From: Parelaphostrongylus tenuis
Taxonomy: Eukaryota > Nematoda > Chromadorea > Rhabditida > Metastrongylidae
Direction: 5' to 3'
Assembly: GCA_019055375.1 (NCBI GenBank)
Contig: JAHQIW010000692.1
Location: 59,254 to 123,253 of the forward strand
Length of the DNA: 64,000 nucleotides
Below, in pieces: positions 10,754-23,357 of this stretch. A program made the translations under genes and the position numbers. Below the pieces are notes generated by a model. The model made no database searches and was not told the origin of the DNA. It saw nothing but the letters and a program-made list of their open reading frames with translations. Positions within the stretch are counted from its first letter, which is position 1, and every line of letters begins with the position of its first letter.

Positions 10754-10858
10754 CTTAGAATGGTGCAATAGTCTCGTCTCTTCCAAAAGCGTTTTGTCCT
10801 CAAAAGCATGTGCTCCGGTTCTCAAGTAGTTATAATCGGCTGTCGAAAAACCATCACG
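10754..10858 (-). CDS. Candidate internal exon, unidentified gene
   Basis: Minus-strand reading: an acceptor CATTTGCAAG, 105 nt open (35 codons, phase 0 in and out), then a donor GTATAC. The peptide RDGFSTADYNYLRTGAHAF…, ending with ETRLLHHSK, has normal protein composition and codon usage, unlike most frames nearby. I cannot assign a family. It may belong with the coiled-coil exon at 1656-1765, but 9 kb of repeats lies between them and no linking exon was found. Confidence 0.35.
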
Positions 10859-12624
10859 CTTGCAAATGTGTAGTTTAATAAGCAAAAGGAAAAAAATTGA
10901 TTCTGAGGACGCCCTAAGGCTTTCCTGGGTAGGAAGCAATTTTCTGGTTTTTTCGGAATGTGATGGAGATCGAGTGAATCTCAAACAACATCCTCCTATT
11001 GAAATGTTTTTTGCAGTATTTCTTCAATGCCATCAGTTTTCACATCTACTCTGCGGATCCTAACACTTCTTTTATACAATTCGTTACCTCGCATCCATCA
11101 TCCGAGAACCTTTTAAAACATTTAATTCTCGTGTGGATTTGAGTGATGCTAGTGATCAATAAGGTGCTCATTTTGTGCAAAGAGAGAAGAATTTGATAAT
11201 TTTCCGTATGTTTTCACTCAGATATTTTGCTCAATGCCAATAACAGCCTATAAAAAATTCAAAACGCCTACACGAAACGGGGTTTACATGTTGAAAATCT
11301 CTGACGCGCATGTTACTGATCTCGTGTACGTCATTTCCTTTCCGAATTTAGCCGGAGCCCACATGTTGTGCCCTGCTTTTGTACAGAAACACGAAGGCTA
11401 ACGACCTGATATTGAACTCTGTTTCGTGAAGGCGTTTTGAGTATTTAATAGGTTCTTTATGATATGAAGAAAATTATATGATCAAAACGTGCAAGAGAAA
11501 TGCGAATGCTTCTCTGCGCAAATTGAGCGTCACTTTTGGTCTTCTCTATAAATGTCATTAATTGTTGATGGAGTTGATTTTCTCAGGACTAGCCGACCAG
11601 TCGAACTATAACTCTTTCACTTCATTCATGCAGAGTGGGCTGTTTCCAAACAAGGCCAGTGCCAATTCCAAAACTCTAGAGGAATGAGAGGTTTAATAAG
11701 CCTAGAGCAGGGTCAAACCAGTACCGCACTTGTCATGTCTTTGACTTATGAAGAAGAATAATCATGATAGTCTTTTTGAATGTAATGTTTGATGATTTTG
11801 ATCAAGTTAACTACGTAGAAATGCTTCTTTACTCGCTTCTCGCTGTATTACTAAACTATGAATTAATGAGATATACACGCGATTACGTTAATGATGCATA
11901 TATGTGAAAGGACTAAAGATGAAGACAACCAATTTTATGCTGCGTGACTGAGCATTGGATTCCGATGTACCGCACTGTTTCATTATATCAACGGAGCTTT
12001 CGAAGATAAGAGAAGAACCGACAATGTCACCCACAAGCCCATTGGAGTAAATGTCACGCTAATTACGATTAATGCACTGTTGAAATGGGCCGTTTGACAT
12101 TGAAATGCTTTCTCAACATCAACATCGCATTTGACCTAGGAACGTCTTAGGAGCTACAGTGCCAATAGTAGTTAAAAGGAAATAAGAAATAAAGACTCTG
12201 TTTCATAAAGAAGACGCATTTCAACAATGCGTAAACCGCGTAATTTTCTTATTCAGCAAGTACGAAGTTGTTAACATTCACTACGGAAAAACAGTACAAT
12301 ACACGTGGTGGAAATGGCTGACGTTTCGGCGTAATACATAAACCGCAGTTACTTGTGTACCAGCCTCATTAGTGCTTGTGAGAAAAGCAGTCAATGAAGC
12401 TGTTCCTTTTAAAACTATTCGATATGTTACAGATGGACATGGCCTTGATCATTCTACCATTGTCGCCAAAGCAATTTAACTCAAAATTAATTGCGGCTTC
12501 AATATGGTCCGAAACCGGTGTTAGTATTGCACCAATGTAGTACATGAGAGAGTCACGAGTCAAGCTCACGATATTGATCAACTCCCAGGGCATACCCTAT
12601 GAATTCGACTTTATTAGGCATTGT

Positions 12625-12800
12625 TAAAGGTGAATGAATGCATATCTGAATTGTACGTACTTATGGAGACAGTGCTATATATTAAGTCAATGCTGCTATC
12701 CTCTCAGACAAGTGTAGTAGCAATTTGACGATCACAAAAGATGAAGGCTTGTTTAATATGGAGCACGGGATTAAACCATTTGTATCTTGTGTATTATTAT
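12625..12800 (-). mobile_element. SINE S2, 3' portion, minus orientation
   Basis: GTGAATGAATGCATATCTG and AGTCAATGCTGCTATCCTC match the corresponding tail parts at about 7000-7060 and 25430-25510. The tRNA-like head is missing or unrecognisable. Confidence 0.55.
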
Positions 12801-13139
12801 CTACTGTGGACTGATCTTGTTGTATAACCCATAGTTTTGCACATCGCTCTACATCTAAAGGTAAATATTTATAACATCATACCACCGTTTTAGGCGGCTA
12901 AATGAAAAGATTACTATCTGATCTTGTGATCTTAAGAAGTAAAGACTCTGTCTATGAGGTGGGACAAGTGATACGGTCCGATTTAATAGCTGCTTCTTCA
13001 ACTTTACCTTTCCTTTTCCATTTAGTTGTTTGCGAATCGAGGAACCGGCACGTATAGTGACGTGATAGTACCAAAGCACTTTAGGTTTGTAGGTGCTGAA
13101 GTCCACGTGATTCCTAGCTGACAATTAAAAACAAACTAT

Positions 13140-13300
13140 TCAATTCATTCTTAGAAGACCCGTCATCACATCTACTGTGCGGATACCAGCACTTCTCCCA
13201 TTTCACTCGTTTCTTTGTATTCATGGTCCGCAAAGGCCTTCCCATATTTTGATGGTTGTTTCGAATACTGATCTGAACTTTGCTTTCTTCATGAATTCTG
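13140..13300 (-). mobile_element. SINE S3, 3' portion, minus orientation
   Basis: CTACTGTGCGGATACCAGCA and the following CTTCTCCCATTTCACTCG are the family's terminal segment, also at about 11045 and 46965. The tRNA-like head is absent. Confidence 0.5.
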
Positions 13301-14704
13301 TGGAATGATGTTGTTTGAGTTAAATTCCCTTGCAATCATGAAGATAGCCGAGCTGAAACTTCCCCACGCTATTGCAAGAGAGTGGTGGATAGAGATTCGA
13401 AGAAAAGCTATTATATCGACATCATCCGTCAACTTACTTTGTAAAGGTGACGACAAAAGCAATCAAATTATAGCCCTCCTGCTCCAATCAATTTTAGCCA
13501 ATGCGCTAATATGCAATGCGTCATGGCAGTTTGCAGGGCTTTAGTGTCAGACAACGTTCATCCCTTTGGGAACAATGTGTCTTACTTTGTGGGTATTGCA
13601 CAAAATATATTACAACGTTAAGCTCCTACTTGTATCTGACAAGTGCATTCGACGTCTGTATAATGGGGGTAAAGAGTCCCGTAAAAAGGTTGTGTATCAC
13701 ATAAGTCGTAAAGAAGGGGACCATCCTAGAATGAGCTGCATGTTGCCTATCTTGGCTTTAAACAAGTGAATAGCAAAATAAACAGCTTGAATGTTTTGCA
13801 TCAAGTCACTTTGCTATTTATTTAGAGCGAATCAAAAGTCTACAATCGAATTAGTGGATAGAAAGTGATTTACTAAGGTGTGTGAAGCGCATCTGTAACA
13901 AAACGAAGAAAATGGGAATTCATCCGATAGGGAATGCATCATGCTCAAGTTTATCAAGCGTCGTAGAGGTCGATACTGTGTATTAAGCCTATAAAAAGAG
14001 TAGGGGTGAGCCGGAGGGCATGCGGCACTGGTGAGGCGTTTCAGAAGTCCGAAACGTATGCATACCATTAGCATACCAGACCTAGAGAGGCTTAGAACAT
14101 TCTATCAAGCAAAATTGATTTTTCATTGCGAGGTCTCAATCATGGTCCATTGAAGGTATCCCATAGGAAGACTTGGGTAGCCCTCCACAAGTCCATCCAC
14201 AGGTATCAAGTCACTGCTGCTATCTTTCCACCGGCTATGACATTATCACAGCGCTTTTTTAATCACTGCGATACATGTTCTGGGAAGTGTCAATGAAGTT
14301 GAACGCGCAGATTTTGTCTAACTGGGAAAAAAACTTATAATATTATTGAATCCACGATGTCCTACTGTTTCCTGTTCTGTTTTATTCAACTTGTCTGCGG
14401 TACAGTTTCAGAAAAGCCGCTATTTTGAATTGAAGTGTACTAATGTATTGCAATTTTTCCCTTAATTTCCTTATATATGTTTTTTAATGTGCGGATACTG
14501 AGTCTTTGGTGTCCTCTAGATCAATTATCTTGTTTATTAGATGGATTTGTACAAATATGGTTGGACGCTTATTCTACAAGAGCGTGGGAAGGTGACGGCG
14601 CGTTATTCCATGTCGGTTCATTTGCGAATCGTCACAGCTGCCACTACTGATCCGTAGAAGATCATTGAGTCATTCATAGAGAAATAAAAAACCTGCTTAT
14701 AATA

Positions 14705-15000
14705 ACATTATGGTATGCGATGTATTAGCAGAATTCTGGGTCCCGCATTTTTGTATCAGCATGTATCTCAATGGAACTCATAACGCGACAATAAGATTTG
14801 TCCAGTTATCACTAGTCGATGGAATTTTAAAGAATCGAATTTCATTCCAGGTGGACCTCCTTCACATAATGCTATTACTGCTCAAGAATGCTTTAATGCT
14901 CACTTTCACTAGACTTGGACGAGTGGCCATCGTCTGCATGAGTGGCTAATCAGAAGCCTAGACATACTCTTTGTAACCTTCTTCCTTGGGATTGCCTAGA
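14705..15000 (+). pseudogene. Relic of an IS630/Tc1/mariner-type transposase
   Basis: Forward translation shows, in order, YLNGTHNATIRFVQL and LVDGIL. After a frame change come PPSHNAITAQECFNAHF, then a tryptophan/glycine/arginine block, and after another change RSLDILFVTFFLG. These correspond to the conserved run NGTVNxxRYxxML, QQDGAPPHxAxxVRxxLxxxF, GRxGPIEWPxRSPDLTPLDFFLWG of DDE transposases common in animals. It needs at least two frame changes and the second Asp block is eroded, so it is a dead fragment. No terminal repeats were identified. Confidence 0.6.
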
Positions 15001-18000
15001 GCAGGAACCTACTCTACGAAACCAGCGGCTTTAGACAAACAGAGTTATGTCTTCCATAACATGCGAGTTTCTAGTAGAATTGGTCAGTGCAGTTCCTGGA
15101 TGATCTGGAAATCATGTCTTGTTTTATAAAAACTCCATGCCACTTACATGATTTTTTCTAATACTCAATTGCTATAAAAATTACGGCTAGGAGGAAATCC
15201 CCAAAACTTCAGAATAATAACTTTCAAGGACATTGCAGATCAATATTACTATTTTGCATCCTCAACTGTTTCCCTTCATAGCGCTGCCCATTTTTCATGG
15301 GATCCTGGATATCTAGATACACGATTGGTCCATTTTCACGAGCTTTGCCAGGAGCCAGAATATTTTTTGTTTTTCTTTCTTCTCTTGATCGTAGCACCTG
15401 ATAGGTTCCTTCTAAGAAAGAGTCATGTGAGCTTTATTCCATTTCCGTTAATCGTTCCCATCTTGATTTAGAACTGGTCGACATGATCCACAAACATGTT
15501 CGCTCATCTTGCAGTCGTTCACCAACACTTCGTTCTGCAGTCCACTCTACTATTCATATCGATTATCTATCACTAACTTCACACATTTTCTCAACCCTTT
15601 CGTAATGGCGTCTATTATATGTGATATAAGATTTATAGAAGCCTTGTTCACTGGGCACATAATTTTTAATCTATGAGCGCAATCCATTTTTCAATCTTGT
15701 AGAACAAGGCCTTTCCTGTCCTGTTTCATTAGTAACTATTCGATAGCTTAGCTATCGATGATTCCATTACTGTACGTGTGTCTTGGAAAGACTTTTTCAG
15801 TTCGCTGTAGCAAAGGAAATAAGATCGCTGTAGCAAAGGAAATAATATTGAGCTCCACATTCGGCGCGCACTTTTTGCTCCATTAGGGTGTGTGGATGGA
15901 TTTTGCAACATTCGCAACGAACGGCACCAAGGCACTGCGCGTCAACTGACCTTCAATTCTTTATGGTGGATATTTGATAGGACTAATTTAAGTCATTAAG
16001 AAGCTTTCGAAAAGATCTCACAGAGCGCTAGCAAAGTGAAAAGAGGATTACATTTAGCACTTCTGAGCTTAGACTGTCTAAGCTCAAGCTTAGTAGCAGA
16101 GTTCATTTGTCAGTGTATATGAATATAGAAGCCCAATCCAATAGAATGATAGATCATTGTTTTTTCTGCAACTCTAATGCAAAAAACTTAGCAATTTCTG
16201 AGATACGGGAGAAACTTCTAATAACGAAAATGCGCGCGATTATGCGTTACGAGTGTGAAACTGAATGTAATTTCTGCTGCTACACCGCACTAAGGTTTTT
16301 TGAGGAAAAGAACACAGTGTTGGAATCGTTGAAATTTTAGTTATCGAGTGATTACTGACAGTCTGAAAAATAGTGGAATAAACCTCATTTACGAAGGATG
16401 GAAAATAGGCTGTGGAAGTAGAGTAGTACCAAAATTCTTTACTGAATTTTCAAAGGTCATCCAAAAGTTTTGACCCCGGCAAACGCAACAGTGTAGTTAA
16501 TCTCTGATAAAGTCTTTTTGGCGCCCTGTGGCAGCGAAATTAAAATAATTTTTCATAACCTTTAATACCTTTCACGAGATAGCCTTTATAGAACGCTGGG
16601 AGAACGAAGAGAAGATGATGTTTCAAAACCAAAGTGGTTAGCCTGCTGCTTGGATATCATTAAGGATTTATTTGGTGATAAGAAATGATTCAAAAAAGAG
16701 TACTTATGAAGCAATAAAACGAAGTCTATTCTACAGTTCTGATACAAGAATCCTGCAATTTCTAACCGAAACGGAGAAAATTCACAATAATCAATGAACA
16801 TGCACCCTTGCGTAGGGCAGCTGAAAGAGCTGCGTACAGCGTAAACCGAGATGAGATTTTTACTTCTAGTTCAGAAATTTCATCTCCGTTTCGCAAAAAA
16901 TTATTCAGATTTCTTTCAATATTCTGATATTTTCTCTACACGTCCGAATAGCTTTGGTGAGCATATTTCCAAGTGCAAAACGTGATGCTTTTTGCTCTTA
17001 CACTACTCTATGAAGACCACCACAAAAATTAAACTTACTTTGAAAATTGCGGTTTTTAACGCTATCGAACAAGCACTGAAATTCCGGCAAAAATTCTAGA
17101 AGGGACGCCAGCTATGCAGATAATGCACTCTGAAGGTGAAACGCAATTTCCTCTTGGCTACATTAATGCTAAATGCACTGCATTAACAACGTCTTTTCAA
17201 AAACCCAGTACACTAATGCAATCGACGAGATTTAAGCTATCGAATGGCTATTGCAAGTTGACGGGGGAGTGAAAAAGGCCCCGTACTCAAAGGTGCCCAT
17301 CAACCCCTTGCTCCAGCGCGTTTTTTTCTGGACTGCAAAGACGACTGATTTCCAAAGATCAGCATAGCGCAGTATGGTGTTGTGTCAGGCTGTCAGATTG
17401 CAGAAAGCATTGTTCAACCGTTCTATCGCTGATGCACAAACTTCTCCTTGTGCATTGTTGCCGAACCACCTTTCACCCAAAATAACAAAACGTTGGGCCG
17501 ACTGTATGGTTCACATACCTGCGAATCCTTTACTCCTACTTAATTTAAATATCGATTTGATTGTCCTAAACGACACTCATTCCTTTTACGCCAATACTTG
17601 TTATCACCTATGTGTTATTGGGTACCCTGAGCAATATCATTCTTCCACTGCTACGTCAAAGAGTTGCTAAATGGGAGCCCGCTACAATATCTTTTTCAAT
17701 AGAATAAAACATATATTTTTTCCAATATTACTTTATAACATAATTTTTTCAATATGTTTCTCAATATAATATAATATATAATATGATACCATATAAAAAT
17801 ATCTTCTTCAGTCTTTTTTCTTCCCAAAAATAGCGACTTAATTCACTCCATGAACAGCTTTAAGGAGAAAATACGATTCTGTCGGACCAAGAATCCGATT
17901 CACCCATTGTTTAACATAGATGAACTATATTGTACGGACCCAGATTCCGATCCATCCATTAGTTTAACATAGATGAACTATATTGGCGTGGTGTAGTGAT

Positions 18001-19904
18001 TATAGTAATTGGCCAAGTATCGTCTACGGAACGAGTTCATTCTTTATTGAGATACAATAATCGCCATCTGCACGTTAGTGTCCACAAATGAACAGTTCCT
18101 GGTTGTAGCATTCAGCAGCCTGAGGTGTTGAGAATCTGGCGAAAGGACGCTCGTGTGTCGCAGACATCATGATAATGCCTTTTTTGAGAGGACACTTTCC
18201 GTTTTCCTCACAGGTTAGAAATTCTTATTTTTATCTGAACCAAGTTCCTAGTCGAGAACACACTTTTGTACCAATTATTTGTAGAATCGTCTCCACCCGA
18301 CACGAAAAATCGGCGTCCACCATGATTTTTCGTGAGCATCTTTATTAGCTACGTAGTCGGAGTAACAATGAACCTTATTTTGTTTTTGGAAACGAAATGT
18401 ACCTCAGCTCATAGTGAACGTGGTGAGTTGGCAGTATAGAGGTATTGATGACGTTTGTCTTGATAGAGAGCCTGGTTTGACCCCACATTAGAGTAACCGA
18501 GACTCCTATTTCTGCATTGTAAGCAAATTGCTAAAAGACTTCTTTGAGTAATCTCCTGGAAATGCGCAAGGTCTGGTCGATCACAAGTATCACAAATTAG
18601 CTCTTAAATAAGGAGGATCGACCTTGGCAACACTATTCAAAAGGAAGGGTGAAATAATCAACTAACTGAAACCCCGGGTGGATACAAGAGCTTCATTTGT
18701 GATGATGCGTGTAATGACATCGATTGGATGAGGTCCTGGGAATCACACAGTATATATGAAATCACGTCATAATTTGCTTATTACTACATTATCGCATGGC
18801 CCAGCATCACATGTATCACTGTATCACACAAGCACTTTTCAAGGTCCTTCGCTTCCATTATCGCAGAAGATTTTCAAAGTTCTTTGCATGTGGCTGTGGC
18901 TGCTACTTTAGGATTTTTTTGACGACTATTGTCACATGACGGTCGAGTTTTGAAGTGACCGCACTAAAGCATTCTAACCTGGATTAGGAGGCAGTCAGTT
19001 TGCCTCACACAAGTGTACTACTGATTTCATGCGGATGAAATTTTAGACTCATGCTTGTTGCGTAGGATTCAGGGTTTGGCCGATTTCTGCCTTTTCACTC
19101 ATGAACGAGTTCACTGCCGCTGCGCTACCCCCATCCTATGTAAAATAAGAAAACAAATGAGCAATCGTAGGCAGTTGCTAATACGGGGTGGAAGTCTTGC
19201 CAACTTCTTATAAGTGTTGTTGCTACAAGGGTAGAGGTGAATCGCGCCACTGTTTTGTCTTTAGCCAGGATTCCGAATGTTAATACTAAGCTCTTCGTCT
19301 CCAGTGATCCTGCTAAGGTATTAATCCTGGCGCTCGCGAACAATGCGTCGGCATAACGAGTTTGTAATCCACTGGGCAATTTCTATCCCGTCGGGCATCT
19401 TCCTTACCCTGAATTCCAGAAATGGCTATGTCACGATCTCATTTGCAACTGCTATATTCTAAGGGATAAATTTATGACGAAAATTTTGTAAGAATTACAA
19501 AATAATGTTAGAAAACAGTGGAGATGAATTCCTCGTTGTATCAAGCGCTTTTCGACGCACTGATACACCGTCTTAGTCTCGATAAGTAATTTTTTCGGTG
19601 AAATCAGTCTGTAATTTTGCAATCGATACGTCCACATCTGTAATGTGAATAAAAGTGCCTAAGTGGAGATGCAATATGAGCGAAAATCAATTAATTTGAC
19701 ACAAAACAGTGACTATTTTGGTGTTATTCTCTCAAAACTAATCGACTAAAAAAGTTTTGAAGAGAATCGACGGCATAATGGGAGAGATTGAAGTTACGCA
19801 AATTTTTCAACTTCTCGCAGAAGATGAGTGATTCAAGTATTCCATAGAGTAAAGTTGCCTGTCACATCGTGCCTTACTGTGAAAAAGATTACCAATAAAG
19901 AATT
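15001..19904. other. Long repeat-rich stretch without a supported gene
   Basis: Contains R1-like debris around 15720-15860 with a 24-bp direct duplication (GCTGTAGCAAAGGAAATA at about 15804 and 15829), an AT-rich tract at about 17700-17800, a 50-bp tandem duplication at 17884-17985, and a weak tRNA-like head at about 17990-18050. No exon with good splice boundaries or recognised protein sequence was seen. Confidence 0.45.
17884..17985. repeat. Tandem duplication of about 50 bp
   Basis: Two adjacent near-identical units each begin CGGACC, contain GATTC(A/C)G and (C/T)CCATT, and end with AACATAGATGAACTATATT. Differences are a few substitutions and single-base indels. Non-coding. Confidence 0.85.
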
Positions 19905-20125
19905 TCGAAACATTGAGACGGTGTAGTAGAAAAGATGTTAAGAAAGATGTCTTAACGCCTGACGTCTTCGACATCCTGCATCAGCGTCTATTTCAGACTT
20001 GCACCGTTGCAGCTGGTTTTCCTCGAGATGTCGAACGCAGCTCAGGAAAATCACCGACAGGATTGTCTGATTTCTTCACGAAATGTTTGAAGGAAAATAT
20101 GAGGTTCAAAGATCCACTATAGGGA
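19905..20125 (+). mobile_element. RTE-type retrotransposon 3' fragment
   Basis: The forward translation GFPRDVERSSGKSPTGLSDF continuing FTKCLKENMRF parallels the peptide [20 protein letters not shown] from the 3' end of the RTE element at 47525-50450. This is the C-terminal end of the endonuclease/reverse-transcriptase polyprotein. The fragment is short and isolated, as expected from 5'-truncated retrotransposition. Confidence 0.65.
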
Positions 20126-21779
20126 CGAGGACCCACCGGACTACTCGAGCAAGCGATATGAATAAATGAATATTTTACTGGTGCTCGCTCAAGTCACTCT
20201 TCGATAAGCGAGACAGCAGGTGATAGATCTTTGCCTCTGAACTTTTATCTACTTACTATCCCGTCACCTTCATCAGACCAAGCCCAACCTATTGCGAACC
20301 ATGTGTTATGCAGACTTTGTTTACGCGTAGCCGCGGGGCAAAGCCATATACAATATATTCAGCCTGTTGCATTTTTTATGGTTTTTGTTTTCTGTATAAC
20401 TGTGTGTTGTATTTGGGTCGTCCATTTTTTTACTATCGAAAACAATCTTATGTACCTTGACAGCATAATATAAGCATTTCGTGAGGTCTGTTATGGCATT
20501 TTTATGCTAGACGCACGTTTCGGCCTTCCAGCCTCACCAGTAGCACAGTGCCTTTCGCTCCAGCCAATCCCCTGTGGGGAATATATCTCCACATATAGAG
20601 GTATCGACGTCGAACTAGTTACACTGCCTTCGCAGTGAGAAGGTGCGGTCCTCCTACAGCGCAGTGATGACAAATCACCGCACGTCTGATTAGATCACCA
20701 GACATTGTTGTGATTAACAGTTGATTGCTCTGTGCTGTCAGAGTGTATCAAATTTTGAGCGAGGTCTTTGAAAACAGTCGGAAATAAGATCTTAGGTTAT
20801 AATTGCCTTTCAGTCAACTTTTTTGGACTCGTTATTCAACATAAATATGCTCTAAGAGAATTATTCATGGTTCTTCGAGATTGAAACGTGGGTTACGCAC
20901 GTTTTGGCAGTCTGGCTCGCCTGATGACTGTCAGAGACCCCAAGTAAACCCTATTGATGGTAGGAACGAGAAACATGTGTCGGTCAAAACCACGTGAAAT
21001 TGTGGTCCACGCAATGTTTTAGTCGATGTCTCACAGCCGTTTCTAAGCATGCGGGCATTGTCATCAGCCTCAAAAAGGCTTGAAACATTCTCTCAGGCTA
21101 TGTGTGATAATTGTTGATGTTCAGAAATGTCTAACACACATTATGAAAAAAAAAGTATTTTCAGGATAAAGATCTTGGTTCTTTGTTGTTAGACGGCGAC
21201 AAACGAAAAAACGTCTCCTTTTCTTGCACGAAGATTATTACACTTTTAGTGATGATTGGAAACCTTAAATCACTGGCTACTGCGCTACGTGGCCTTTTTC
21301 AAAAAAAATTTTTTTATGACACTTTAAAAAGAAAGACATTTGTGTTTCACGCGCGCATTATTTCTCACAGGACAGAGCTCGTCCTTTAGACTAATCATAA
21401 TCTATCGATAGCGTAAAATCCAACGATTCCAAAGCTGTATTCTTTGAAAGACCAGTCCACTGCAGTGTAGCAGAGAGATAAAGATTGATTAACATACTCG
21501 AGAATTTTTTTTCATGGCTATTCTACTAGAAAGGGGAGGGGCGCAGAGGAGCTACACACAGTTTCAACACGAGCATCAATCGATGACGCTTAGGCGGCTC
21601 ACGTATGAAGTGCGACTTTTGGTATTCAATTAGAAAATTTTTCCCTACTTTGGAAAATTTTCCAGATAAACGTATGACTCTGATACAAAAAGATTTCCTC
21701 TACACGTTCATGCGCTTTTCGTGCTTCCAGCGGAATGATAGTGAAAACGCACGGCCGATGTAAAACATAATTTTATTTC

Positions 21780-22030
21780 GAATTTTACAGCATTACAAAA
21801 GGGTGTTTTCAAAGAATGGCCATGTAGCGCAGTAGATAGAGATCTGAGTTTTCGATTGGTTACTAACAAACTTGAGAAAAGTTCTTCTCCAGCAAAAAGG
21901 GGTTGTTTCTTCAGCGCGGTGACGTCTGACAGAAAAGAACCAAATTTCCGAAAAAGCGCGGGCCCGAGTTTGGCGCATGTGGCCTTGCGAAGACAATCTT
22001 GCGTCCGTCAAATGCTGGCTCACACAATGT
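21780..22030 (+). repeat. Interspersed repeat family R1, partial copy
   Basis: Shares GGCCATGTAGCGCAGTAG, TTCGATTGGTTACTAACA and TTCTTCTCCAGCAAA with copies at about 23460, 26560, 53650, 58430 and 61990. No protein is encoded; the class is unclear. Confidence 0.6.
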
Positions 22031-22509
22031 TCCATATGGGCCCGGTAACGAAGTTGTCCTGTGTGTAAAGAATTACACACGTGATCCGCACTGGTTATCA
22101 TTGAATTGCGAACCATTTCCACAACTTAACACTATCAAATCTACTGGAATTCGGGATAAAAGAGTTCTAGACTCCCCAGCAGTGGCCCAACATAGCGCAA
22201 TGGTTAGTGATGCAGTGTATCAGAAAGCAAGGAAGCGTTTCGATCTCTCACCCAGTACTATCTTGCGAATCGAAAAGCACCCTAGGGTGCGCCTTAGGTT
22301 GGCTACCTCCAGAAGCAGAATCGTTTCGACCAATACGTCTACGCCATCCATAAAGAGGACGAAATCCTCAAGCTGTAGTCGAAGCAACACGTGAGGAGTG
22401 AGAACACTTTCGTGGAGAATGAATGCGAGGGAACGAATCAAATCTAAGAAATGTTGGGAACGGCACGGGAAATCGTGATGAGTGAATAGAAAACCAATAA
22501 TAAAAGGAG

Positions 22510-22700
22510 CAGGGCGCCGTGGCCGAGTGGTTGTGATGCTCGTCGCAGCGCGCGTGGGGGCGAACCCCACTCCCAGCACTATCCGGCAGTCAATAACGAG
22601 CGCCGCCTTATGGAACGCCACACCAGGCTATCCTCGTCTCGAGATTGCAACGAGACTCGCTCAACCGAACGCTAGAAGTATTGGGGTCCGCACCTGAGGA
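22510..22700 (+). mobile_element. tRNA-derived SINE, family S3
   Basis: Starts GCCGTGGCCGAGTGGTTG, a good class II tRNA A-box region, with GGGGGCGAACCCCACTCC as B-box/T-arm-like part. The body contains CAATAACGAGCG and GGAACGCCACACCAGGCTAT, and it ends AGAAGTATTGGGGTCCGCAC. The copy at 51155-51375 shows the same landmarks. Too diverged downstream of the head to be a functional tRNA. Confidence 0.75.
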
Positions 22701-22759
22701 AAAAACTGTTAAGACGGATCAAATAGTGTCTAAAGTAAATGACAGAAGTAAAGGCGTTC

Positions 22760-22960
22760 TGGGAAAGTGGTTAGAGGTGCGCTGCGACGCGCACGTAGCC
22801 GTTAGTTCGACCCCGGGCCTAGGCTCACCAAGCCTTCTGTGTCTCCGGGTTGGCAAGCCCTTAACCAAGACTCATTCAGGAGCAGAGCCCGCGTGTCAGC
22901 GTCATGGTAGGACGACGGCGAAGGTCTGTGGTCACAGACAACTACCACAATTCGACGGCA
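22760..22960 (+). mobile_element. tRNA-derived SINE, family S2
   Basis: AAGTGGTTAGAGGTGCGCTG (A box), GTTAGTTCGACCCCGGGCC (B box), then GGCTCACCAAGCCTTC and TCCGGGTTGGCAAGCCC. GC-rich compared with its surroundings. The T-arm-like B box is better preserved than in most other copies. Confidence 0.7.
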
Positions 22961-23357
22961 TCAGCTATTTGTGGTGGTTGTCCTGCTACAGTAATGCCGT
23001 GGTTTTTTTGAATCGTTTTTTAGATTGTCTTATTGATCCATTTCTTTCCCGCATTTCTTCTCGTACGCGACTTGGCCTTTATTGATCGAAATTTGTGATC
23101 TTTATTGATTTTATCGATTATTAACTTCTATTGGAGAGACCAGGGAGACCTCGTTTCGTAAATTATTATTGATTTATCGATCGCTTTGGCCTTTTTTCTA
23201 AAGGGAGAGCATCGTTATGGTCTTTTCATAACTTGCGCGTCCACGTTTTTTCCCCCATTCCTTTTTGTGTTGATTTTTTGATCTACCCGTTCCCATTAGT
23301 CTTTTGTAAACCTGTCATATAGGAAAAATGGTCTTCTTCTAAGATTTTCTCTCTCAG

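Larger units (their letters stand above)
10859..14704. other. Long stretch without a supported gene
   Basis: Holds partial SINE copies (S2 at about 12625-12800, S3 at about 13140-13300) and a fragment of an M2-type end near 13990-14130 (GCATACCAGACC then TTAGAACATTCTATCA). An open minus-strand frame at 12593-12369 (…MYYIGAILTPVSDHIEAA…) looks protein-like but has no convincing boundaries or start context. Confidence 0.45.
20126..23357. other. Repeat-dense region upstream of the PI3K adaptor gene
   Basis: Contains an M2-related end at about 20480-20690 (GTGAGGTCTGTTATGGCATT, GTTTCGGCCTTCCAGCCTC), R1 copies at about 21200-22030, one S3 and one S2 SINE. The longer open frames on both strands near 22000-22620 overlap these repeats and are not supported as genes. 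The promoter of the downstream gene presumably lies here but no element is identifiable. Confidence 0.5.

Noticed and set aside
21793..22394. Overlapping open frames on both strands
   Set aside because: They lie in R1 repeat sequence and appear as shadows in several frames at once.
22220..22621. Long minus-strand open frame of 133 codons
   Set aside because: It overlaps the S3 SINE and neighbouring repeats; the peptide resembles nothing and has no splice or start support.
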